Shown here piece after piece: positions 45,738 to 58,051 of a stretch of 64,000 bases of DNA (the first letter of the stretch is position 1; every line of letters begins with the position of its first letter). The notes under the pieces were generated by a model. It did not search any database and was not told where the DNA came from. It saw nothing but the letters and a program-made list of their open reading frames with translations. Made by a program: the position numbers and the translations under genes. The stretch is from positions 18,113,001-18,177,000 of the forward strand of contig NC_046683.1 in the NCBI RefSeq assembly GCF_009870125.1, read 5' to 3'. This stretch comes from Drosophila pseudoobscura. Its lineage: Eukaryota; Arthropoda; Insecta; Diptera; Drosophilidae.

Positions 45738-48700
45738 GAGGAGCCGGTCGAAGCAGATACCGCAGCCGCCACATCAGGCGGCAGTCAGCGAGGGGATCAG
45801 AACTACAAAAACGAAAAGGAGGATTAGTTTGTATTGCATGTCTGTTAAAGTTGCATTTTTGTTTGCTTCGTGCTGGGCCATCGATTGTACACAGATCTAC
45901 GGATATACACGGATATGCTATAACCAAACGCTTTTGTGCTAATTAATGTAACAAACTATTGATTAACTATCGATTAGAATTTAAAACCGCGAGCGGCAAA
46001 ACTAAAACCACCATGAGTGTCAAATAAAACCATGAAAAACTATGAAAAAATCATTCGAATGGAACCAGAACACAACATAGGTCATAGCTGATAGGACCGT
46101 GTCTCTTCCATTAGCAAAGCCAGGTAGGAGAGCCAAGAGGGCAAGGCAAGGCAAAGCCAAAAAGAACAATATCAAAAAGATCGAGAGAAAACAGATCCCG
46201 GCAAAGACAAAGAGAAAGATTAAGAATAACAAGGCAGAAGATTATAATCGATGATGGAGAAGTTATCGGGGGCGACACACAAGACGTTAGATCATTATAA
46301 ATATGAAGACGAAACGAAGACAAAGATGATTTTGTTGGACAAAAAATAAGACGTAGAAGAACGAACTCTCAATCCATTAGTACCGCTGTGAATAGAACAA
46401 ACAAAAACAAGGGGAGAAAATCCCTATAAGAAATCCTTGATCCCTACAATAGGCCAAGTCGGTGACGTAAAATATGAATATTTATTAAACACTTAGTTTG
46501 GACCGGTGATTCGGAGTGCGATTCAGATAGCAGGCGATGTTCAGTCAGCATTTGGAACTGCTTTTGTTAATTTACAAGTTTCTGGCTCCTTAAAACGCTA
46601 CGTTTTACTATTACTATTACACTTACGAGCTCTAATTTAAACTACTATTACTACTATTACGGAAGCAACCATTCTTTTTTTTGTACTTTTTAATGCCTTT
46701 GTGTTTCTCCGCTTTAATGCGCGCGCCTGTAGCTTGTACGAGTATATTTTATCACTACTTCGAGTAAGATTGAGCAAACTAGTTTAGTTATAGACAGAGT
46801 CAGCCCACAGGGAAGTGAGGGGAGGCAGAGGAAGGGAACCGATTGAACACTAGCATATAGTCGCGTGTACATAGGATGCAAAGACCACAGCATAACGAAA
46901 ACAAAATAACAAAACCCAGCTAAGAACTTGAATAGTTTTGCGTTTAATTGTTAAAAAAAGAAGCCGCAAAAGAAAAAAAAACCGAAAACGAGAAAGCACA
47001 CAACAAATGATATGATATGTGTGCATAAATAATTATTATCTAGAGTTAAGATCTATACGGCTAGCCATAAAGAAGCCGCATGGGGGAATGAAATGAAAAT
47101 GTATGTTAAAACCACAAAACACACACAAAACAAACAAACAACAACAACAAAAAAACAACTATCAAGCACCTACGAAAAATGCCGCCGTTTAGCAGCGAGA
47201 GAGCCTCAGCAGGCCTTTCCGAGAGTAAAAAAAACAGGAAACAGTTCCAATAAACCAGAAACCGGATGAAAACCGTATAAAAACCACAAAATGAGTCAAA
47301 AAACAAAAATTAAATGGAGAAAATTAATATATAAAAAAAAAACCGTAGCATTAAAAACGCACCTACATAGGAATATTCATTATATACACCCACACACACA
47401 CACACAAACACACACATATATATATATACATGATACATGATACATAAACATATGATGAACAGATTTTTTTTTGAGAATGCCAGTCGTTAATTATTTAAAT
47501 TCGACTAAGATATTTAAGACATAACTTTAAACAAAACAAAGAAAAAAGTGTCTAAAGCAAAAAAAAAAATTCAAAATTATTAAAAACGCGTAACTATTTA
47601 AAGTTAATCAAAAAAAGACCCACACACACACATTTGAAAGGCGAATAAATAACATAAAGCGAAGAAATTTTGAAACATTGGAAAAGTTGTGCTGTATTAC
47701 GGAAAAGAGAGAGATGGAGAGAAGAGTGCGAGGGAAACAGGCAGCCAGCGCTTTACGTTTAGTCAGCAATAGCTGTCTCTTCCTCTCTCTCTCTCTCCCT
47801 CTCTCTCTCTGGATACTTCCCTTCCATCGATCTAGAGAAAAAGAAACGAAAAGGAACGTTTATAAAAGAAAATGTAATTTTAATCAAGTTGCAGGGAGGA
47901 TTACCCGTTATATACTGAAGAGTATGAATATGTAATCCACGAATAAGGACAATTCTACAAAACAAATGATATGCAACCACTAAGTCAAACTAAGCCAATG
48001 TACACTGCATCAATTTTTAGAAAAAATTATAACTATTTAGCGACAAAAGAGACAGAAAAACCCACAAAAATAACTAAAAAAAAAGAGAAACAAAAGCAAA
48101 TTGAAATTATATGAAAGATAATGCAAATTAACTCTGAAATATAAATTATATTATATATATAAATATACGTATAAATATTACACAGGCCAGGCCCTTGCTG
48201 CCTCTCAAAGATACACTGGATCATTCGTTTTTATAATCCGCATAGAACATCAATGAATTAAAAATGTAGCACATCTTAGAGGAGTGTATATGTGTGTATT
48301 AACGTTGAACAGTGACGTGTAGTACTGCAGCAACACCCCTGTTGGCCTGTGTTATATATATTTATATATATAAATTATAAACAAAAATTCAAATCAACGT
48401 TTCTTATGTGTGTGTATTTATGTAACATGTAGTTGCGTGTATGTGTATATAATATAGTAAAAATGTTAGCTCTCCACCATCTAACATACGAAAAAAAGAA
48501 GAAAAAAACAGGGAGAGGAGATTCCCCTTGGCAGTGATTCGCCTCTCAGTGCCCTCCCCCATCCCATCCAAAAAGCCGATGGCGCTTTGTAATTACTTAT
48601 TTATTTTCTATATTTGACCCCAAATTCGTGTAGCATTTGTGGCTGCGCAAGAGCTTTTCGGAGTCTGGAAGCCAACAGACCCAGGAACTAAAATTTCTTC

Positions 48701-49410
48701 ATTTCGCTATTTAATGAGCGTAGTTAGCATATTTATCCAGTTGACACGATAAAGTCGGCCCCAGAAATGACTCGTAAATCCCTTGCAGTTGGGCACAATG
48801 GTTCCACTACTTGATGCGTGGTTATCATACGCAAGATGCATGTTTGCTTTATAAAACTACAACATTCTGTTCTGAATATTAAACAGAACGATGGGTATTT
48901 GGATACTTTTTAAACAAACAAATTATTTAAAACAATTTTAACATTTTTTTGTACATACAAATTGCAACTTAAGACCCGTTTGTAAAGTTCGATATAAAAT
49001 CAGAACAAAATGATCTGCGTAGAAAATTAAGCAAAGCCCGAATTCCTTTTACACTGTCTTTACCGTATAAATTTTGATTCATCTCTCTCAACTACATTTT
49101 TGTACATACATATATACTGAAGGGAGTGTATTTTGCGTAGGATAACTTAAAGTCTAGTGATTGAAACGTTGACCCAGCCCTCAAGGTAAATGCACGGCAA
49201 TTGTTGGGGTCGGTTGGCATGTGTTTCGTAGAGTTCGAATTGCATAATTTCCGTATTGTTTGCACTTGTTGATTTGCCGATAAGCAGCAGTAACAATAAA
49301 AAAATGGAGAGCAAAATAAATGAGAAACTATAACCATAAACATATGACTAAGTCTATTGCATAGCTAAACAAAGAATTCTATAAACACCTAGTTGATAGT
49401 TGTAGTACCC

Positions 49411-49457
49411 ATACCCATACCTATACCCATACCCATTACCCATTACCCATTACCCAT
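49411..49457. repeat. ACCCAT minisatellite
   Basis: Tandem units ACCCAT, with a switch from ACCCATA/ACCTATA to ACCCATT, repeated seven or eight times. Confidence 0.8.
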
Positions 49458-49913
49458 ACGAATAGATGGATCGTATGTACCCCCCTAGAAAGATGATGCC
49501 GAGATGATAACGACAACGTCTGCAAGCGTGTCAATGGGCATTGAAACTAACTCTAAATTTATACAAACGTATACATACTTCTATATAAACATACAAAGAA
49601 ACATATGTACTCAACTACTTCTACTGAGAAAGCCGACTAAAACTACAAATACTAATTCCCAGGCATGCCCGACCCCCCCTCTTCCCATCCCAAAGCACGG
49701 CGAAGAGCCGCAGTCCCCCAACCAACTATACTTAACTTATACATACCAATATTTGTACATGCAAGAGAAAAAGAAGAGTAAAAATGAAAAGAAAAAATAA
49801 GAAATGAAAGTGGAAATGGATATGGAAAAGGAAATGGAAAAGCGAAAGGTATTAGAATTTAACGAAATTATAGTCAGGCGGGATCCGCGCCGATTACCGT
49901 CCGATTGTCGATT

Positions 49914-49947
49914 GACCAGCGGATCGATCCTGATCCGCTGTTGGTCG
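49914..49947. other. Strong hairpin in the tyf 3' region
   Basis: GACCAGCGGATC pairs with GATCCGCTGTTGGTC across a short loop (GATCCT), with one 2-base bulge. It sits in a short GC-rich island inside very AT-rich DNA. Confidence 0.6.
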
Positions 49948-50169
49948 GGCGATAAGCCGTCAAGCTATCGCTGCGGCCAATCGAACAGGGGACGGCAGTC
50001 GATGGCCTGTCCACATCCCCACCCCCAGGGGCCTAACTAAACCAGAAAAACTGAAAACATTATCTGAATGGGAAATACAAATCTAATTTAATATGTGTTT
50101 AAAATATAATTAGCTGGAGTGAAGAATCGAAATAAAAATGCAAAAAAAATATATATATATAATTGTCGT

Positions 50170-51017
50170 TTTATTTTATTTAACCCCAAGGCTTGGAGCG
50201 TCCTGAGTCAACTCGTCAACCACATACATATATTTATATATATTTATCATGATCGGCGTGGAAATATGAATTTATCTAGAATCTAGATCCGATTCTCCTC
50301 ATGCGATAAACTGAAAGCATTTCCATATATAAACCTCAGATATAAACGTGAAATCGTACAGAAGAAAACCAAAAGGCATCCCCGCCTTGAAGTAATTTCA
50401 AAATCAAACCCTTAATTTGCTGGGTCAAGTCTTGCGAACTGAGAACAAGTGTTTCAAATATATGCAGCTTGTTGCTAGTCAAATTCGTAATACTGGAAGT
50501 CATTATGTTCCATATAGCCCAGGGCATTGTCTCCACATATATCCTAGTGTATCCTCAAGCATTTACAGAATCTATTGGTGTCTTTAAATACAAATTTCAG
50601 CTAATAATTATTCAAATTGCTTCATAATATGATATATCTTCAAATAATACAGCTGAAACCAATTGATTTGGTATTGACCTATAGGTATGGGTATCGTATC
50701 ACTGTATCATTTAGCTCAATCCGATTGAAAGCTACCTCTAAATCATATACATGTGATTCATAACGCACTACTCTACGAAAGAAAAATCCAGCTAAATCTC
50801 ATTCCTATTGTAAATTCGATTTTTTAAGATGTGTGCACACAGATGTAAGTATTTAGTTCCCTGGTGCTTTATTTTAAATAGGGGATATTTATAGCCTGCT
50901 TCTCATATTTATTCACTTATATACGTTGAGCAACGATAAGCACAGATTTTTTTTTCATGGTGGAGTTTATTATTAGATATAAGTACACGGGACTAGAGAC
51001 AGTCTCCTGCAGCCACG
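50170..51017. other. Intergenic DNA between tyf and ribokinase
   Basis: AT-rich, no supported gene. It separates genes that in D. melanogaster lie at different parts of the X (see findings). The minus-strand end should hold the ribokinase 3' UTR. Confidence 0.4.
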
Positions 51018-52060
51018 CTAAGCGCGGGGGAAGCTCGATTGGGTCCCTGGCAGCTGGACAGACTGTGAGGCCACCTCACAGGCGGCCGCAATGTGTGCGT
51101 CGAGGGTTCTATCTGGGAAGCGGGCCAGGTTGTGGGCTAGTGCACCGATGAAGGCGTCACCCGCGCCCGTTGTGTCTACCACTTTGTTGACGTGAGGAGC
51201 GGGCACGTGCTGGAATTTGCCGGGCGAATCTTTGGCTCCCCACACAGCTCCCAGAGGGCCCAGTGTGAGAATCACCGTGTTAGCACCCATTTCAATGAGC
51301 CGCTTGCAGGCGTCGTTAGCTTCCCTGTAAGGGAGGATCTGTTAGTTGGGACACAGAAGGATAAGACCAGTACTTACTTTATGCTGCTCACGCTGGCCAC
51401 TCCCGTCATCATGGCAGCCTCGCTTTCGTTCACGCAGAATATGTTGGCCAGCTCCAGCAGCTCTCGTGGCGTCTGCTCCATTGCCGGAGCGGCGTTTACA
51501 ATGGAAACACCCTTAAAGCAGCGCAGGGCTTGGAGCGTGGCTGCGACGGGTGTCTCCAGCTGGCACACGAGCACCATGGCCTCGCCAAACAGTGCCTTGG
51601 CAAAGAAAACGTCGTCGGCGCTAAGCTGGTTATTGGCACCTACAACAATGATGATGTTGTTCTCGCCATCGTCGGAGACTGCGATCTGGGCAATGCCCGT
51701 GCTCTGGCCCGTCAGCTGCTGCACGTGGCTTACATTGACGTTCTCCTCTCGCAGCTGGCGAAGGTAGTCGCTGCCAAAGCTATCGTCGCCTAGTTTGGCA
51801 ACCAATGCCGTCCTTGAGCCCAGCCTGGCGGCCGCCACACACTGATTCGCACCCTTACCGCCGTAGCCGGTCTGGAATTTGTGTCCGTGAAGCGTCTCCC
51901 CGGCCTTGGGAAGGCGGGGCGTGTAGCTGCCAAAATAAAAGTGAAGGTGCTGATCAGTTGGTCTGGTCTCCCCAATCCGCATCCGTGGATGGAAGGCGAC
52001 CTACCAGATGAAATCTATGATGGCCGAACCGAAGACCAGAACCTCAATTTCCTCGCTCAT
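51018..52060 (-). CDS. Ribokinase
   Basis: Three exons: 52060-52005, 51926-51378 and 51324-51018, giving 303 residues. Ribokinase phosphorylates D-ribose with ATP to ribose-5-phosphate, feeding the pentose phosphate pathway in the cytosol. The PfkB signature 1 is TGYGGKGANQ (about 38-47) and signature 2 is DTTGAGDAF with catalytic Asp258. The start MSEEIEVLVFGSAIIDFI is the typical opening strand of the fold. It corresponds to the fly ribokinase I recall as CG13369; that name is not certain. The length is standard for the family and there is no sign of decay. Confidence 0.92.
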
Positions 52061-53178
52061 TTCTCAGCTGTTATTTTTGCAAACTGCAGCAGAGTGGCGG
52101 GGTGCTGATTTATTACTGAACGATTGAATTTACGATCCCAGGGTACTTTGCTTATCTGGCGCTGTAGGGGTCTTATCAGCAACTTGGCCAATTCCATTCA
52201 CGGCCTCCGGGACGGAAAGAGGCGGTTGAGAGTACTCGAGAAAGGTAGAGAAATTCATTTGAACAATTAGCAAGCAATTTGCCCATTCTCTTTTCTTCTC
52301 TTGTTTTTGTTTTGGTAGCCAAGAGAACAACAAAGATACTGAAAATACCAGATGTGGTATTTTTGTGATCACACACTAAAAATATCTTAATATTATTATT
52401 TTCCGTTCATCTAAATGATTTATATTAAACATTAGCTCTCGTTTCCCCTAGGAACTCTTAAATCTATACTAAATTTGATACACGCATTCTGGTTTAGTTC
52501 CACGTTTCGGAAGCCCCATTCCCGTTCATGTCGGTAGAAGTCTCCAGTGAAATGTAATAACAATTGATGCTAAAGTTATCAATGAAAATTTTTAAATTGC
52601 TTCATAGGTAAACAACCATAGGCACAGCTGTATGTGGTTGTATGTATTTGATGGTGTGGTGTATTCTCGGGCTTTAAGATAAATCATAAACTTTATTAAT
52701 ATACATTGGGGTAGTACAGATAAACAGAACTGTTGGCAGGACAGGCGATCTGACGTAACCTAGGGGAATACATGCGATTTCATTTCGATTGGGGCTTTTG
52801 CTTTTTGGTTTGGGGTTTGCTTGAGCTTGAGTTTAACTGCTGAGACTCATAACACATAGGCGTTCCGTTTCTAAAATTACAATTATAAATATAAAGCCAT
52901 ACATTTTGATTGGGCCCTAACGATTTTCAAGTATGTGTGTCTATGTATAAAATCTATATCTAGATATTATACGTTTCACTAGCGAGCGAATAATCTGCTC
53001 TGATTTTGATCTCCATACTTTGTGAGGGGTTGCCTTGCTTAGATCCTATATATTGCGACTTGTGGAACCCCTCCTCTTGTAGGAGTAAGGTGCGAGATAA
53101 AATTTAGTACAATACATTCTGGAGATGGGTTGGCGTGTCATCATCGTTATTGTAATCATTATTGTATTATTACGACTG
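52061..53178. other. Intergenic DNA between ribokinase and mod(r)
   Basis: Short ribokinase upstream region, then AT-rich DNA that includes the 3' UTR of the minus-strand Vps37 gene (53,178 and below). No other coding signal. Confidence 0.45.
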
Positions 53179-54023
53179 TTAAATTCCGGCACGCTCCAGG
53201 GCGCTCAGCTGTGTGCCCAGTCGCTCTTCCTTAGCCTTGCGTTCCGCACTGATCTTCTTGGAGCTCTGATAGGTGTTGAGGAAGGTCTGTACATCGATCT
53301 TGCCATTGAGAAAGTGCTCTACATGACGATCGCAATCTGCGTCGGCATTCGAGGCAGCAATTTGGAGCAATTCCTGGGGATAAGAACCACGTGACAAGCT
53401 TGGACAATAAAACATCACGAAATTTCACTAACCCGTATGTGTTGGGGGGCATATTCCTCCGACTTTTTCAAGTACTTCTTGTTTAGTTGGTCGCACTTCT
53501 CGCCCAGCGTTTTCAGGGCGGTGTAGTCATCGCTGAGACGGCGCTTCAGCTCCACCAGATGGCTGCCCTTGCTCTCATTTTCACCTAGTTTGATGTAAAT
53601 GCTCGCATTTATTTTGTTGCCTGATTGAATGGACTAACTTCATTGCATACGTGATATATTCTCCACTTGATTCATCATCGAGTCCAGCTCCTCGTTTAGA
53701 TGCTGCACCACAGACATCTCCTCGATGAAATCGTCGAAGAACTCCGGATCCCTGTCCAGCTGCTTCAGCTCGTCCAGCGACAGTGTGGATAGGTTCGGCA
53801 TATTGCCCTCCTCCTCTGGCTCCAGTCCGCCACCACCAATGCGCCTGTTGTCCTGCAGCTGTGTCTGAGGCGACACCGCCTGCTTCGACGAATTGCGTGT
53901 GGTGGGCATCCCGATGTGCCCCGTTACTCCTAGCTCTGGCAGTGGACAATATTCCGATCGGTTTCTAGCATTTGATCCCCACTCGCTGAGCCTCTTTTGA
54001 ATATAGTTGGTGGCGTCGCGGGC
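53179..54023 (-). CDS. mod(r): mod(r), Vps37-type ESCRT-I subunit
   Basis: Exons 54023-53651, 53584-53434 and 53373-53179 are joined with correct frame (SR|ENESKG, HIR|ELLQ). The mod_r (Vps37) domain spans LSLDELKQLDRDPEFFDDFI, VQHLNEELDSMMNQVENIS, ELKRRLSDDYTALK and RHVEHFLNGKIDVQTFLNTY. Vps37 binds Tsg101 and Vps28 in ESCRT-I, which sorts ubiquitylated cargo at endosomes. The first exon listed is open to its acceptor (ARDATNYIQKRLSEW), so the N-terminus lies upstream; a likely start is MSDQLFDV (ATG at 54461), with short exons I could not fix. The symbol rests on X location and family. Confidence 0.75.
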
Positions 54024-54538
54024 CTAAATAAATTACGTTGTCAGTAATTAAATACTTGGTTCTGCCTTCTACTCACCAAATGGCGTGTTTCCTTGTGTTT
54101 GACTTACGGGGATGTTTTTAGTTTTTAGGGAAGTGTATGCTTTCTGGAACGCAAATCGAATAAATGGAGTGCTTGCTTTGTTTGTTAAGGTCCGAATATC
54201 ATTATCTTTTATAACAAAAACAACATTCGCTTGCTCATGAAGCACCGTTGACGGTTAAGGGTTGCCACCTTGTCCGCATGAGCCGGGCTGTGATATTTAA
54301 GATTACAAATTGCTATCACAGCTGTAAAGGAACAAATTTATGGCTATGAAATCTTTTCCAGTTAGAGCCACCAAGTGCAACGAAGTGCAACTCACGGGTA
54401 GGAGGTGGTTTCCGTGCGTAGGCCTGCATACCCTGCTCACATCGAACAGCTGATCGGACATAATTTGTTTACGATTTGTGCAACGGCGGCATCGCAACGC
54501 GCTTTTACATAACTGTTGTTTTTATTAAATACGAAACT

Positions 54539-54883
54539 ATGGCGCTTTTTGAGATGAAATGGCTACGCCGCTTGGTGCGGCGCAACACAAGCCCCATACC
54601 GGAGCACCGCGCCGAAATGTGGAAGCGGCGCCTCAGCATTGGCTATGCGATTGTGGCCTGGCACGCCTTCGGCCTGGTCTGCTACATGGTCTACACCGGT
54701 CGTAACGATTGGGCCAAATATTATGGTTACAAGACGGAGGAGGAAATGGCCCTGTCGCCGGCCCAACAATTCGCGAAGCACCTCAAAGTGGAGGGAACTG
54801 GCAAAATCATACGCTACTCGGGCTTCACGAAGGTGGAGGAGATACCATTCGACTCTAGCACAGTGGAAAAAGTAAAGGAGTAA
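54539..54883 (+). CDS. Unrecognised 114-residue membrane protein
   Basis: An open frame starting MALFEMKWLRRLVRRNTSPI. The N-terminus is basic and Arg-rich, with a membrane segment at about 33-53 (SIGYAIVAWHAFGLVCYMVY), then RNDWAKYYGYKTEEEMALSP. The layout is like a small mitochondrial inner-membrane protein, but I do not recognise the family. The start codon is 78 bp from the likely mod(r) start on the other strand, suggesting a shared promoter. The stop is at 54881-54883. Confidence 0.8.
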   Translation: MALFEMKWLRRLVRRNTSPIPEHRAEMWKRRLSIGYAIVAWHAFGLVCYMVYTGRNDWAKYYGYKTEEEMALSPAQQFAKHLKVEGTGKIIRYSGFTKVEEIPFDSSTVEKVKE

Positions 54884-55487
54884 AGCAGACATTTAGATCA
54901 TAGTTAAAATAATTTTTTTTGTCATAACTATTGCTGATTGCAATCGAAGAAAATATATCTATAAAAAAATTCAAAGTTTGGTATTAACAGTGGTATTTTG
55001 TTCTGGTATTTATACAGAAATGAGGGGTTGGTATGGTATCGAAATTTAAATGCTATCCTCAAAACATTTAAACAAAATATAAATTTATGACCTATCACGA
55101 AATTTCGTATGTTACCATTTTTTACGTTCCTATCCTGCCAGCTTAGCATTATTAAAAAATATGTTTGTATGGTAAGGTCCGTTTCAAGACTTAACTTCTT
55201 TATTGGGTTTAATTTCCAAATTTCCAAGATACTTATATTTAAGAACAAGGGATATAGAAACTTCCATACGTAGGTTTTTTTAATTTTTGCTATCTCAAAT
55301 CTTGCTTTCGTGCATAATTTATTCCAATGGATTGCATTTAAATCCTTATCACGCATTCACTTTCAAACAAATTTCTATTTTGAGTGCACCACTCTTTTTT
55401 GCTCTCTCTGAATCAGTTCAGGCTATCTTTGAACCGGTAGGCAACAATGACAACAAAGGGAAAATTCCATGCGCAAAGTTGGGCATT
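54884..55487. other. AT-rich DNA downstream of the membrane protein
   Basis: No supported gene; the long minus-strand frame 55356-54928 is AT-driven. It leads into the repeat family. Confidence 0.4.
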
Positions 55488-55830
55488 ATTCTGCATACCT
55501 AGGGAAGAGAGTATTATAGAACTGCAGAAATGTTTGTCATCCAAGGTCTTGTCAGTCTATGTTTTAAAAGTATTTCAACGATGCATACCAAGAATGAGGA
55601 TCAGAATGCATGAATACGTCTAAGAAATATCAATTTGAGAAAATTTCTTTATTAATAACGTTTTGAAAACTATATCTAAATATTAAATTAACGAAATAGG
55701 CTTTACAAATGCTCATACTCCGGCTGATATGCAACAAGTCTTCAAATGCCAGCAACATTGATGTGACGACATTGCGACTATTTTTTTGTTTAACTTTTTT
55801 GCTTAAACCGTGTTGTAGAACATTTATTCA
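55488..55830 (+). repeat. Dispersed repeat module B, copy 3
   Basis: Same word order as at 20.8 and 21.3 kb: TGCATACCTAGGG, TTTGTCATCCAAGG, CTAAGAAATATCAATTTGAG, AAATAGGCTTTACAAA and AATGCCAGCAACATTGATG. Confidence 0.6.
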
Positions 55831-55964
55831 TCAATGATCTAAAATTAGCGCAGACCTAAGCGTTTTAATTGGCCAGCATTATTCAAGGGAATATCAAAAT
55901 TAAGCAGTAGGAACGATTACTGTCTTACGTTTTTTTTTGGTTGACCTTTTCCACTAAACCTTTT

Positions 55965-56225
55965 TTAGCCAAAATCCAATAAAGGCAAGTATTAAAATAA
56001 AACAGTCAACTAGAAAATATGTTCGTTTATTATATAAAATTCTGTGGGCAGGACTAAGAGATCTATCTAGCTATTAATATTTGACGGAATATCAAAACCG
56101 AGGAATATGCATAAAAGAACTTAAATTCGTCAGTTACGGCTTATTTTTAAAATGAGTCGGTGTTTAGGTATATTTCCGAGGGTCGCATGGTATATTTTAT
56201 CGATAAGTTTGCGGTCACACTGATT
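55965..56225 (+). repeat. Module C copy with Motif 6, DRE and Motif 1
   Basis: A diverged single copy of the cib-array unit: TCTGTGGGCAGGACTAAGAG, ATATCAAAACCGAGGAATAT, GGTATATTT, TATCGATA (56199-56206) and GGTCACACT (56213-56221). It is followed directly by module A. Confidence 0.7.
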
Positions 56226-56269
56226 TTCTAGCCACCAGGTCTAGCTCACACACCTTGCAAATTGTATAC

Positions 56270-56620
56270 TTTTCATAGTATTTTCTAGTATATTAAAGTA
56301 TATTATAAGACGCGTTATTGACGGACCCTCTTGTCCAATGAACCAATGTTGAAATCGTGTAGAAATGCCATTTAGAGCCATGTCCCAGGCCACATCGAAT
56401 ACTAATTCGGGATCAGCATCGAATTTCTAATTTTTTTGCTATAAAAATCTCAATTTTTTAAAAAATGTCGGGAAAAAAGTCATGTCAAAAAATGGACAAT
56501 GGACGTTTTTCACACTGGCGCTTCCATGGGGCTTATATGAAATAAAACGGCCAAAAATGTTTGAAACGTACCCATTTCCCCTGCAGGTGTCGCCTTTGGT
56601 AATTACATGAAAATGTAGCT
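56270..56620 (+). repeat. Dispersed repeat module A, copy 2
   Basis: Collinear with 19,970-20,240: CCAATGTTGAAATCGTGTAG, AAATGCCATTTAGAGCCATG, ACTAATTCGG, ACACTGGCGC, AAACGGCCAAA and CATTTCCCCTGCAGGTGTCG. Confidence 0.65.
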
Positions 56621-56779
56621 AATATGTATCGAATGTGTAGTTGGCGTGTAGTTACCATGTAATGAAATGAATTTAGTGGAATTTTTGTTGACCGTTTTTG
56701 CTGAAACCTTATTTTATAAGCAATGCAATACAGCTGAACGCTTAAATTCAACTAGTACTGTAGGAAATTGATTTTATAA

Positions 56780-56940
56780 TTGGATAAAACTATGACTTCA
56801 GAGCTGAGGGTCCTAGCTAGCTGGTAATATTCCACCGAATATCAAAAACGATGAAATATGATGGAACGAAAATACAAATAATTCGTCAGTATATTTACGG
56901 TATATTTTGAAATTTGTGACGTATTTTGGTCAGAATCAGA
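56780..56940 (+). repeat. Module C fragment
   Basis: TAGCTGGTAATATTCCACCG, AATATCAAAAACGATGAAAT and TTCGTCAGTATATTTACGGT followed by ATATTTTG match the array unit but end before the Motif 1 part. Confidence 0.55.
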
Positions 56941-58051
56941 ATCACTGAATCAGGGAGCGCGACGCGACGCGGACGGATCAAAAAATAATAACAATAAACG
57001 TAATATTTGCAAACTTGATAATGGCCATGAGCCTTTGGCCTGTGAAGAAGTTATTGCATTGCGGATGACAATCTGGCTATCTGGCAATCTGTCGAGACTG
57101 TGCGTGCGTGCGGTTGCAGTTAATTCAGCTTTATCTAAAAATAAATAAAATCAGCAGCATCAGAGCAACAGCAACAACAGTCGCGGCATCATCCAACACA
57201 CAGCACACATACAAATGTACAACATAAAACGTATTTTTAATTGTAACAAAAAATAAATGAATATTAATTGACTATCAGGCAAGCAATGCACTCTTGTCGG
57301 AGGTCATCAGCAATGACTGCACTGCTGCTCCGTTTGTCTCTGTGTCTGTGAAATAACGGGACTAGCAGCAGCAGCGGCGGTGGCGGCGGCGGCGGCTGCA
57401 TTAGAAAAGCAACAGCAAACGGAATTTGCAGACAGCGGTTCCACTGCTTTCCTCCCTCACCCCCTCTAATTGGAATTTGTGGAAATATAAAAGAAATGTT
57501 AAAAGCCGCAAATAATTGCTAATTAGTTGCATTTCTCATTGTTGTTAGAGAGCCGCTGCTACAGCCGCAACTGATGCAAGGCTTCGCTAACGAATTTCTA
57601 ATGTAATTAACGCCGACAGAGAAGTCCGCCTCTGCTGCTGCTGCCACTGCTGCTCTGTTGCAGCTGTTTCTTAGAGAAACGTTTGAAATGTGTGTGTGTT
57701 ACCGTTTTGTTGCAACGAAATGCATATGTGCCTAAGATCGAATCGAATATACAAATACATATATGTATAGTGTTCTCTCCCTCCTGTTTCTGTCATTTCG
57801 CAGTGGCCGAGCAACGGTTTAACTTAAACCAAACCCCCCCTCCTTCTTCACCGACCCCCGAAAAAGGCCAAAGGTGCAAGTGCTTCTCTCACACTTAAAC
57901 GCACACGGATAGAGCGGCTTAGCAGAGACAGCAACCAAAAGCTGCTGAGAATACCGTTTGATTGATTATTGCTGCTGCTGTTCTTCTCTCCTTCTCCTCC
58001 TCCTCCTCCACCAGAGCGACTGCACCAGCACATATCCCGGAGGTGGCGACG
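56941..58051 (+). other. Putative 5' untranslated exon region
   Basis: Mixed-composition DNA with Gln-type CAGCAG and GGCGGCGG runs (57360-57400), ending in a good donor GACGG|GTGAGTG at 58051. The next coding exon I can see on this strand starts at 63,722. A leader exon of that gene is likely; the upstream boundary is not known. Confidence 0.4.

Larger units (their letters stand above)
45738..50160 (+). other. Long 3' region of tyf
   Basis: AT-rich and A-rich sequence with no gene-like frame. AATAAA at 47644-47649 and 50131-50136 are candidate proximal and distal polyadenylation signals. It also holds a CT/GA tract (47777-47810), the ACCCAT minisatellite (49411-49457) and a strong hairpin (49914-49947). 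The 3' UTR may be 2-4.4 kb, but its end is inferred. Confidence 0.45.

Noticed and set aside
49804-50040. 78-codon plus-strand frame
   Set aside because: It covers the GC-rich hairpin island; no protein-like pattern.
54928-55356. 142-codon minus-strand frame
   Set aside because: AT-rich, Lys/Ile/Phe/Asn-dominated chance frame without domain or splice context.
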